64,000 nt of DNA from Allolobophora icterica. Its lineage: Eukaryota > Annelida > Clitellata > Crassiclitellata > Lumbricidae. The translations under genes and the position numbers were made by a program. Positions within the stretch are counted from its first letter, which is position 1. Every line of letters begins with the position of its first letter. The DNA lies in the NCBI GenBank assembly GCA_963556255.1, contig OY744605.1, positions 33,141,463 to 33,205,462 of the forward strand, read 5' to 3'. The notes beneath the pieces are model-generated. The model ran no database searches and had not been told where the DNA came from. It saw only the letters and a program-made list of their open reading frames with translations. Of this stretch, positions 37,301 through 49,300 are shown piece after piece.

Positions 37301-40300
37301 CGTAAGTGGTCGAGCAGGAATTCTCACAAACGACAACATACCTGTTGTACGACCTTTTGTTGACTGCAGAAGCAGTTACCATTGCGCCATGAAGTTTATG
37401 ATTCAAGTCAAGTGTAATCTTCCACACAGAAGAGTTCCTGGCTTCTGCTCCAATAACCCGAACACCATGTCGTGCCTTCACTCTGAAACAATGTGCAAAA
37501 TCAATCAATCAATCAGCCATCGATTACCACAATGATCAGTCACAAAATGTCCAATGATCGGCTAAAAAGTCACTATCAGTATAAGCAATCCAGACTAATA
37601 TGGAAAATTACACAATCACAACAACAAAGACCCAACACCGATCAATCAAATAAGCAATTAACCTATAATCGACCACACAAGCTAAATGGCAGGCAATTCA
37701 CTGCCTAAAGAATAACCAACACCAAGCTCACAACAGAAGTGTGGGAGATAGGATGAGAGACAGTATGGGAGACAGTTGTCCCTGGGGACCACATTTGGAA
37801 CTGCCAAAAGTAAAAATATTTGGTGATTTGACATTAACCCCTCCCCAACTGGCCAAAGGAAAAAGACAATGAAGCATTTTTTAGTGTTAGGCAAAGTGTC
37901 AGGAAGAATCGAGTACTATATCAGTAGGCAGCCAAGAAAGTTACTAAAATTATTCCTTCATTGTCCAAAAGATTTGGGCCTTGCGACACCGTGATATAAG
38001 CTCCCTGAACACTTCAAAATAAAATACATTGGACAGACTGTAGAAACAGAATGTTCCTAGTATTTGTTGCACAATGAATTTTGTCTTTCAGTAATAAATT
38101 AAAATACTCAATTTCCATTTAGCAACAATAATAGCATCAACAATCAGTCACAAAGGCAGTGCATTAACATCTCAACGCTGCCCTTTGAGTGGTGCTATAT
38201 AAATGTCCAATTACATTACATTACACTCATGCCACGTCTGACTAAATTCTCAGCACGTCTTACCTTAGAAGTCAGCAGCATTATTAAACTACATGGGCTG
38301 GGTTGCCAGAACTCCAGCAAATGAGGACATGTCCTCCTTTTTGGCCTCATGTCCTCTGTCCTGCAGGCAAAGCTAAAAACCTGAAAAATGTCTGGCTTTT
38401 TTATGTTTGTTGTATTGGCTACTGGCTATTATGTTGTGGCCGTTTTTAACAACCTTACACACGCAAGTTGTCCCTAAGTTCCCATAACTAATGTACTTAC
38501 TTATTTATTTTTAACTGCAACTCTATTTTCCAGAAATTTCTAGTCTATGATCTGAGTAATGTTACAGTGTATCTATGGTCAAAGTGATAAAAAGCCTCAA
38601 TTGATTTTATTTGCAGCTTTTCAATGTGACTTCATTTCTTGGTGACTTCGGACAGTGGTTCTTAAAGTGGTGGTCCGTAGACGGCACCGGTCCGCGGAGC
38701 TCTGGTCACCGGTCCGTGAAACCGTCCTTAACAATCACATCATGATAATGTAAACTGTAAAAAGCGATTTAGTTTGGTTTAGCAACTTTAACAGCAAAAC
38801 CAATGAAACCCCATACTTTATGTACATATCACCCAGTTTGTGATCCTGCGCTTGCCATTAATTAGTGGTCCGCAAAAATAACATAAAGATTGAGCCGGTC
38901 CCTGGCTTTAAAAAAAAAGATGGTGCCGGTCCCTAGCTTAAAAAAGTTTGAGAACCACTGATTTAGGAGACCCTCTGACTCCAAAGTGAAACATTCAATG
39001 GGTCCTCCTTCATCCCCTTTCCAGCTTTCTGTGTCCTCCTTTGGCTACCCATGTATCTGGCAACCCTATCCATGGGTATATCAGTGCCATACCACCTCCT
39101 TCTTTGGCATGTACGATTCATTTGAATCACACATCCCTAGTAGGTACAGTTCATTGTCATACAGATCTGACAGTCTTCTGCTGTAGGCTTTGTGAGGCAA
39201 GAGACTCATTTCACTTGATAGTAGAAACTGTTACAAGTTCATTGATAAATTTTCCAGCCTTTGTCTCACCAAGTAATCTTCTCAACGGTTTTCTGGATAA
39301 ATGGACTCTGATAACATACTTGTTGATCAAACGTTGATCAAAAACACACAAGCAACAGACAGTCTCTGAACCTTTGAATGTTACTTCATAAAAGCTACCA
39401 TTCGCTTACAACTATTGCCTAGACATTTCACAAGATTTGGCTGGTCTCAACTCTTAATATATAATCACATGACACAACTGCCACAGGTAAAAGCACAGTT
39501 CAATTTCTTTTTGTCTGAACTACCATTATTGCAGTCCTTTCGATATTATTGGAGCTCATACATTAATATTCGTAAGGTGTTTTTTCCCTTTGATGAATTT
39601 CACCTAACTGAAGAGACTCCTCGAGTGCCTTGCTGTGCTTGGCAAAAATTGTCTGCTTCAAACCACACAACAATGAGCCAACCATTAATTCTTATTTCTT
39701 TGGCTCCTTGCTTCTTTGGTTCCATGTTTTCCATCCTGCTTCCTAAGCACCGTAGACAGCTTCCCCAAAGCCTAATATTTATAATTTAAAACCCCATGAT
39801 ACTTATATATACAAAGATGTTGACAACTGTATACAGTTTACACCTATGTAACTAACTCTATCCTAACTCTATCCTAGCATCATCAAACAGGCTATTACAT
39901 CAACTGCAGATACAATGAAACCCCATTAACACGCGCCAATGGGAGGCACTCCGTTGGAACCACGCATAACACGTGCACTGGTTAGCGAGTCTACAAGCTA
40001 GGTATAGCAGTAATATACACGTATTGTCTATCTTTGAATGAATGTGTAGTCGGCGAATCTCAACATCATTATTAGCTAAAAATAAGTTGCTGTGTATCAA
40101 CAGAAGCAGCAACACTGTTTTCCACATTCATAGAATTGTTCCCTTCTCCACATTGTTGACTAGGCCCCCACACCATGCGTAACAAAAGATGGTACACCAA
40201 AAGATAGTAAGGTGATGATTTTAAAACGGGACAATGACCTTGTTTTCCTTGCTCGTAGTCGTAGACGGTTGACGAGGTTCACAAGTGTGTCAAATACAGG

Positions 40301-43300
40301 GTGACAAGCAACACCTTGTCTGTCGGTCGACATTGTTAACAGGGTCTCCATGTGTGCCGATAGAGGGCAACATCTAATCTAGTCTAATGACTTCTATAGC
40401 ACAATTATCATAATGCCGAAGACATCAATCGATTGTCACTTCTAGTGAAATTGCAGTAAAAATCATAAACATTGGAAAACAAAGTTGAAATCCAATATAT
40501 CAGAGAAAACTGGAAGCCAAGCCATGGTGGATATGCAAGTTGTATCTTAAGTTTAGACATGAACGACATCAAACGATTGACAGAATGAACTGAACGGGTA
40601 GCAAATTCCACAGCTTCGGACCAGCTAGTGCAAAGTCAAACGGCGACCGACTGCTTCCCATGCTCCCGGTATTGTTGACGAGGTTTCCCATGCGTATAAA
40701 CTGAGGACAATCCCCAACATGTGCCAACAGAGAGCCAGTGACTTCAATCAAGTTGCCAACATGCATTCCCACGATTGACTGAAGAAAACTGTCAGTGATA
40801 CCTACCACAAACATGCCAGGACGGGGCCAGAGTGCCTATATAAGGACAGATTCAGAGAGGATGCTGACCCATGTTCGAATTTGAAAGGAATAAGAAGTTC
40901 AGCAGAGCAGAAATGCCACGTAAATCAAGTGCTTCTGACTCATGTAAGTAAGGAGCAATTTCTTCCACATGCATAAAGTAATATCTTACTATATTTAAAC
41001 TATCGCGTGTTAACGATTCTTGCACGTTAATCTTATGGCGTCGGGACACATGGTGGCGTCACGTGTAAACCAGACCTGCAAGTTATCGGTGTGTGCGTTA
41101 ACGGTGTTTCACTGTACAAGTAAATACAAGGAGAATTGCTACAGAACTCTGAATGCAAAGAAGAAATCACTCAATACATGGGCTTCACAGACATCATTGG
41201 TTAGAGCACTTGGCTTGTAACTTGGAGAGTATTGATATGAGCCTCCTCCGAGGAGATTGCTTTGTAGAGAACCTAAGCAAGTCCGTACGTACAATTGCTC
41301 AGCACCATTTGTGTTCTGCCATATGGTTGCGTGTGCACTTCAGAACTTTGTAAAGAGTACTACATCAAATACAGTTGTATTTGTATTTTTCTACCATTCA
41401 TGTTACTGATCAGTGTTACAGTGACAGCAGCACAAAATTCAACCCATTGTTCCTGAAAGACAAATGCACTCAGTACACCACTGCCTAGGATTTGAATCCT
41501 AGATCGTGAGTCATATCAACCTGGCAATTCACTTTAAATCCGAGCAGCAGGAAATGTTTGCTTAGCTGTTTGGATTGCTTTTAAACTTCAGTTGAATGAT
41601 GGATCAAGACCAGGAATAGGTTCCTGACCAAAATATGGTATAGGGGCACACAAGCAATAAACAAGCATTTCCTTGTTAGCTTGCTGTTGTTTAGCCAAAA
41701 TAACTTAAAATCTCGGCACCATATCCATTCAGAATGTGGTCAATATAAGACAAAAATAGATGTAAGATTTCCTCAGCCTGTATTACTTGGCCCAATATCC
41801 TTACACAAACTGGCCTCTACATGCTTAGAAGACAACTATCAACACAGATCATCGTGCAAGAGCTGTCCACAACTGAGCTCTCCGCAACATGCACTTCCAT
41901 CAAACTCTAATGTACTTAATCCTCACCAAGATATATATATATATATAGCTTTTAAATCCATCCAAACAGTTTAAATGCTTTAGGCATGAATTATTATTGA
42001 CGTCATCTGAAACGCTCTAAAAGGCAGTCCTGTGAACTGAGGGTGAAAACCCGGCTCTCTGTTCTAGAAATACTACGAAGCACTGCACTGCTGCGTCCAG
42101 GGAACCAACAACAGACTGGCAAAGCGATTCGGTCAGGTCTGCAATTAAACGTGCTTTCACTAAACACACACACTCTCTCTCGTTCTCGTTCTCTCTCTGT
42201 GTGTTTCTCGCTCGCTCTGTCTCTGTATCTCTTTCTTTCTCTCTCTTCCCAATTCCAGATGGATTTCAATTATGGCTCCAGCCATAAACTGGCCACACTA
42301 GACTGCCAGCAACGAGCATATCAGTGGGTTCAGGGCAATCCATGATTGCAGTGAGCGTCAAAACACAATTAACCTTTGCCTGATACTGACAGTGAGATGA
42401 TAGCTGCTACCAGAACACAAAGGTAAATCTTGCTTATCTGGACAAAAAGGTTTGCTGTATTGCGACTGCAACTGCCAGGCAGAGTCGCAACAAAATCCAG
42501 CCCAGTGGATCAAGTCATTACATGGTCAAGTTACACGGAAGCTCCGCATGGATGGAATAAACATGTTTACAACATGGATTATGGCATAGAAATAAAAAAA
42601 ATGTGAAGAATACTGTGCTCAACTGCTAATGGACTCTTCCACATTTAATTTAATGAAACACTGTGGACCTTTTTAACACGACGCTGTTGGCGATAAGCCA
42701 CCCGAAACCATGCATAAACCAGGCCACAAGTAAACTGGACTAATCCTGAAATAGCCTAAAATATTCTCCAACTAAACCCATACAAATTATAGTACACTTA
42801 TCAACCATTATTTCCTTTCATTCGGCATAAGAAAAATTATTTACCTTTAGTTTGTGATCTATCTTTTAAAACCACAAAACTGCAAAAACTAGTAAACCAT
42901 TAGGTAGAGGTCTACATCAGTCCAGTGGCGATCGTGACCATGATAAACGAATATGGCCATCCCAGACTCGGATAGAATAGTGCTGCAACCTCCCACAGTC
43001 TAGTACTTCCACTCAAGTAAGTAAGTAATGGTTCAAGAACACAATTTTTAAGGTGAACGGTCTTGAAAGCGTCCATTCTTCTTCACGCAGGTCTGCCGTA
43101 TTCAAAACATCACTAAAGTCTACGATTACCTGTACATGGCATTGTAAAACTACTTCTTCAAAACAATACGCAAAAGTTATTTAGCTTATACTGCACACTA
43201 CTTCTTTGCAAATAACAAGTTCTTCGAGTGTTTTGATTCTAAGAAGTGTAATGTGACATTTCTGTCCGATGTTTCAGTGCAATAAGTTGAAAGGTATAAG

Positions 43301-46300
43301 CTATTAACTCACTTTGTTACTCATTACTTGCAGACGTACTTACTTATTCTTGAGCAGAAGTAGTAGACTGGGAAGTTGCAGCACTCTATTCTATCCAAGT
43401 CTGGGACGGTCATATTTATTTATCATGGTCACGATAGAAACTTGAGTCTGGCCTGCATAAATGACATTGCCATGCTGTCAACCCTGGTGCATATGAATAC
43501 ATACATTGGGGCTGTGGTAGTTTGAATTGTAAGCGAATGGCATATTGTGTGAAGCTGGTGCAGATGGTAAAAGTACATTTGATTACAATTACAATTATAC
43601 AACTACGCAGTCACTGTACTAGCAACTATTCAACAGATGGCAGCAACAATCAGCTCCTTCTTGGGCACTCCATGCTCCCTGGTATGGTCATTCTGATTTA
43701 AGCTAACTTCAAACTACATTCTACACAAATTCATGTGCACAGTTTTACTTAGTATTTTATCCAACCTCGTATATCTGTTTCTGCAATATTAAAATCTCTA
43801 GAAATGTTGGCTTGCATTTCACCACTAGGCCTTTAGGACGATCTTTAGCCGATTTCATGAATGCCAATACCTGACTCTACCATTTTGTTCCACAAAGTCT
43901 CTCTGGTCCTTGGTCACACTTAGTCTTTCACATGGTTCTATCTCAGAAACCATCCTCTCTATCCTCTACACTGCTGATTTTAACCTAGTCCTCTCTTCCT
44001 TGGTGGTTGCAGCTCAAACCAATGCTGATGATATTCAGGCATATGACCATGACCTAGCTGTACAGCAGCGGTTCTCAACCTGTGGGTCACGACCCCCATG
44101 GGGTCGCCTTATGATTTACCAGGGGTCGGCTGAAACCTTCAGAAATTTGTAAAAAAAAAGTTGTCAGCATAGTTTCTTAATATTTAATAATTATGTAAAA
44201 TTATTACTACACTATAATGGTAGCAAAAATGTGTCGAAGGGGAGTAACCCAATCAATGTTATTGTTGGGGGTCGCCACACCTTTGAAAAATATTATCAAG
44301 AAGTTGCAGCCCTAAACAGGTTGAGAACCGCTGCTGTAGAGGATGTTTCAGACATCAGAGGTGCTTGGTGACTGCCCAGTTCATCTGGCTTGGTAGCCGT
44401 GGGTAGATTCCAAAAACCTACTTGCCTAATCTGCAGCATTACTTTCCCATGTCTCTTTCTCCACTACTGTGCATAATATGGGGTGACCTTCGACCAGGCA
44501 TTGACCTCCACACAAGCAAAGAACGTATGCCAAATATACTTTTACCTTCTGCACCAGATTCGCACAATATGCCATTCACTCACAACTCAAGCCACCGCAA
44601 CCCCAATGTATGTATTCATATGCATCACAGTTGATAGCATGGCAATGTAATTTATGCAGTCCTAACTCTTCAGTTACTATCAGTTTAAATGCTGCGGCTC
44701 CACTGAACGGCGGTACACCTAAATTTGGTCATAAATCCAGTTTCATGATGAAGAAACGGAATATGCTGCCTATGAAAAAGTCCATTGAATGTAGGATCTT
44801 GATGCTTAAGCATAATCGTCTGGCAGGCTGTGTTCCATCATATTTTAACGAGCTCTGCGACACGAACTCCTGAGCCTCTCTTTGCGTCTTTTCTTCAGGT
44901 GATTGAAGGCCATCACGGTTTCATGTTGTCATCTCAGGAGCACCTCTGATGAGTTTCTCTTGGAGCGGTGCTATATCAATTTGCAATTACGATTATGAAA
45001 TCTACCTAGAATATCTGCTTCGACTTCAAAACAGCTTCTTTCCTATTTGCAGAAACCGATATGAAGTGGCAATTTATCAGGGCAATGTTTTTGTGGGGTA
45101 CGAAAAAGGCACTTAATCAGGTGTATTAGTACATATTATATACACACAGAGTACATATATATACCAATATGCATACATACATGCATACATACACACACAT
45201 ATGTACATGCAAACATACATACATACAATACACACAACATACATGCATACATACATACAGAAGGCAAACATACATACTAATTATGCAATCTTTAAAACCG
45301 ACTGGCTTCAATGAATGAGCACCTGGTAAATTTTGTTTCAACACCTACCTAGAAATAACCAGTTGCACAATTAATCCAATAGGTGATAACACCGTCTAAG
45401 AAAATGGCATTCATGCATCAGATGCGAAGTATATGCTGATGGGTCATGTATATAGTGCATGCTTCCATTTACAATCTCTGTGAGGTGGTAAATATGCTCG
45501 GAGCAAATTGATAGAGCTCTTCTTTGTTGTGACTTTGCTTCATTAAGACACAATTCTTGTCTCAGAGGCTTACATGCCTGCCAAAGTTGCAGAAAAAATT
45601 TCTATGATATACCCTAACGTTTATCAAACATGCTGCTTCTGTAACTATCTTAAACAAATTCATCATACTTGCCAATTAGTGTTCATTGTTCAACCATACA
45701 ATACAAAGCTTCACCTGCACATATACTTGAGTATTTCTTGAGCAGAATCTCATCAAAATTATGCATTTTCAAATTATCTGTAATTATATCTGTAAGTATC
45801 CGTTATATGTATGTTTGTGTCCATATTGTAAAAATCAAGGAACACAATATATGTATACAAGCAGACAGATGGTTGAGCCATACGTTTCCCAATCCATTCA
45901 CATGATTGCCTTAAGTTCAACAAGAAACAAAATTTAATAGAGGATTTGGATGTCTTTTAACGTAGACTGGCTAAAAGATGTTAAATACTGTGTGTTCCTT
46001 CACATCACTTCTAGGTGTTTGACGATAGAACCTCAAGGTAATTGATAATGGACACACAGATGGAAATAATCATAACTTATGGAAAAAATGAAACCGTTAC
46101 TCACTTCATATTAAAAGTCTCCAGGTTAGAATCCGAATGTAGTTTGACAGGCATTCGGAATGTTGAGCCAGGATAGAAACTTGCCTGCGGAATATAAACG
46201 AGTACGTTGCTGTCCTCTTTAAGCTCCTCGTACGTTAAAGGGCTGTTCGCAAGCGACACGATGGACACAAAATTCTTATCTGAATCCACTCTGTCAGTCT

Positions 46301-49300
46301 GATTAAACGCTTCTGTGCAGTTAACGTTATGATCGGAAACAGCAGCAGAATAAAATACGTTAACGTTTACTGCTTCGTCTACAGCCCACCATTCGCTGGG
46401 AATCAGGATCTCAGCCAGACACACCTTCGTTCGTTCATTTAATGCACAGAATGACGACAGATAAAGCATCTCTTTAAGTACGTAGGCTATCAAGCAGTAT
46501 TTGGAATCGTTGCGGAAGTTTGAGGAAAAATCACCACCAGACCAGCTCTCGCTACTCTTCTCACTCCTGTAGGAGGCTGGAGGAATGATGCTTGCGTGGA
46601 ACAGCACTTGTACGAGCGGTCTGTCTGGAGAGATAGACTGTCGCACAACGTGTGCGCTGATCTCGTGATCTCCTACCAAGGCATTTGTGGGAATCTGGCT
46701 GGCACCTAACGCTTTTTTTATCGAAGATTGTGAAACCCGTTGCTCTGATACGTAGTCCCCGAATTCAGCCCGCACTGAAGTCAATAGAGATGTTTGCATC
46801 ACTGGAGCAATAAGGTACTCTTTCTCTTGTGAAAACAAATTGCTTAAACTCTCCTTTTCTGGCTTCAGAATGAAACCAGAGAGTGGACTGTCCAGAGTTA
46901 CTTCCATGATGGCAGCAATACCTAAAAGAAGAATTTTACCATAAACTCATTGATACATAAAAACTGGTATTTTTATTTATTTCGGATATTTCTATAGCGC
47001 CTCCTCAAGTCTACAGTCTACTACTACTCAGAGGCGCTCCCGACTACAGCATTGGTATACTGTGTCAGAGTTTTCATACCGAAGCGCCACGAGCAATCGC
47101 AACTGAAAGGACTTGCCCAAGGTCCGTACGCAGCGGCTAGAGTGGGATTCGAACCTGCAACCCTCAGGTCACAAGGCGCCAAACTTACCACTGAGCCACC
47201 ATGCCCCACAAGCAATATAAATAATTTAGAAAACATTCCAGGTACGGTACATATCCACAACCTGTTATCAAATGTATACCTTAGCTGCCAAAAACCATTC
47301 TACAATTAGACATAATCATAACAGAGGGACTTCATTTCCAGTCTAGCACTTGGGCATTAACACTTTAACGACGAGCTGCTTTTAAAAGTTCCCAGTCACT
47401 TTTAGTATACGTTCATCACTACAGTGTTAAAGGAGAAATTTTTCAACATCCCAAGTCACAATACTCATTAAATTTCACCTTCGTTTAGCTAGGCCCACAT
47501 AACACCTGGCATCAGCTGCCAACACAATGGATAAGTTCAGCATGTTTTGGGGAACATCACTGGAATTATCACTCAAATGGACAACCACAGTATAGAGTAC
47601 CTTTTTGTATAAAGTTACAATCTCCCCACAATAATTTATATACAAGCAAGCATGCAAATATTTAAACAATAAACATACACAGAGATATAGAAGATAGAGT
47701 AAATATATACATTTACATACACAATACCATATGATTGGCAGTTATTATTTTAACTTACTTTATCACATACATTATATCCCTCAATCACATCATTCATTGC
47801 TTTGAACCACTGACATCAGAAACAGGTGAGAGTGATGATGAAGTGGCTTACAGACTTGCATATTATAAGCATGTAAGTATCAAAGTAGGAAATCTGCTGT
47901 AATGCAAAGGTCATAGCAACTCTCTTTGTCCATATGCTGCATGTGTGCATGCTTTATGTATGTTGTATGTACGTATTTATGTATATATGCATGTATGTAT
48001 GTATGCATGCATAAATTGCATATGTATAAATATGCAAGCATGTATGCATGATGCATTTATAACTTATGTTATTTATGGGCCACACATTTGATCTCCTCAT
48101 AACCAGTGATGTAGTACTTGAGTCCGGCCAAGGACTCGAGTCCAACTCGAGACCGATTTTTTGCGGACTCGGACTCGGACTTGGACTGTCACGACTCGGA
48201 CTTGGACTCGGACTCGAACCCTGGACTCGAAGTTGACTCGCTGACTCGTTTTCCGAGTCACAATTTCTGGGCAGAACAGGCTACTGTGTTGCCATGTCAC
48301 GGCCAAGAGCCCAAGACCACCTCTCATGCGAGAACTGACGTGAATACCCGGCCGACCGTCGCTACAGGCATCAGCCAGAACAGGTGTAACTATTCCGGCG
48401 CTAACCAGTTCCTACTAGCAGACAATAGAAACTAATGAAGTGAAGACGAGTATCATGAATAGACTGGGGTATAAAACAGAGGGTCTCTATTCGACCTGGT
48501 ATAGGCATCTGCAGGCCTATATGCGTTCCTACCAGCAGACAGCAGAAACTAATGAAGTTTATCATGAATAGACTGGGGTATAAGACTGAGGGTCTCTAAT
48601 TGGTGTGGACGGGCACATTTATAGAGGCGAACACCGTGAAGGGTATGACATTGAAGGGAACGGTCAACTGAATACTAGGGATTGTCGATTTGTAAATATA
48701 TGATATATCTTCAATTATAATGCTAAACTGTGCATGGAGTTATTAATTGATCGCTTCGAATTAGAAGAAACTTTCGTATCGCCTTTTCCAGTGTAGAGAA
48801 GGAGCGAGGACGTGATATGCCACGGCTGCACTTGTGGCATTTACGTTCTAGCTGTCCCTACCTACTGAGCTTGTGTTTAGCAGTGGAAGAATTTTTATGT
48901 GTCCTCATGATCGCGCCAGATTATCGAACAAAACTTTATTTAATTTAGGGTTTTAATGTGAAATTTGGGTAACTTACATTAAAAATTCTATCTACATATA
49001 GGGTTATGTAACTTATGTTATTTTTCTATGGCATTGAATTGTGTGGTTCAGTGTATTTTGATGAGGCTGGACTTGGACTCGGACTTGGACTTGGACTCGA
49101 TCTTTAGTGACTCGGACTCGGACTCGAACACCTCAGGACTCGGACTCGACTCGGACTCGGCTTAGATGGACTCGGACTTGACTCGGACTCGGCTTAGGTG
49201 GACTCGACTACATCACTGCTCATAACCCTGTCTAATGCTGTCACAAATGTCTCTGCATCTGAGCTGTACATGTCTGATCACACTGCAATTACTGCTCAGG

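Larger units (their letters stand above)
30616..37341 (-). other. TMEM132 intron 3
   Basis: 6726 bp. Holds a SINE (32320-32470), a large hAT-type element with a nested one (33741-34997), a LINE tail (35180-35610), a 27 bp minisatellite (35732-36018) and an inverted dispersed repeat (36788-36920). 30620-32300 and 32500-33700 show nothing clear. Confidence 0.8.
37483..46104 (-). other. TMEM132 intron 2
   Basis: 8622 bp, the largest intron. Holds a retroposon end (38170-38225), hAT MITEs (38653, 44066), a pogo-like element (39913-41114), a SINE (41185), a CT tract (42169-42250), a long-TIR element (42931-43435), a decayed LINE (43880-45005) and a TACA microsatellite (45170-45265). 45270-46100 shows nothing clear. 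Confidence 0.8.

Noticed and set aside
42003..42345. Arg/Glu-rich or Ser/Leu-rich proteins
   Set aside because: Translations of a CT microsatellite; no conservation signal visible.
48118..48435. Asp/Ser-rich 105-aa protein
   Set aside because: Translation of the GGACTC array at the left end of a hAT element.
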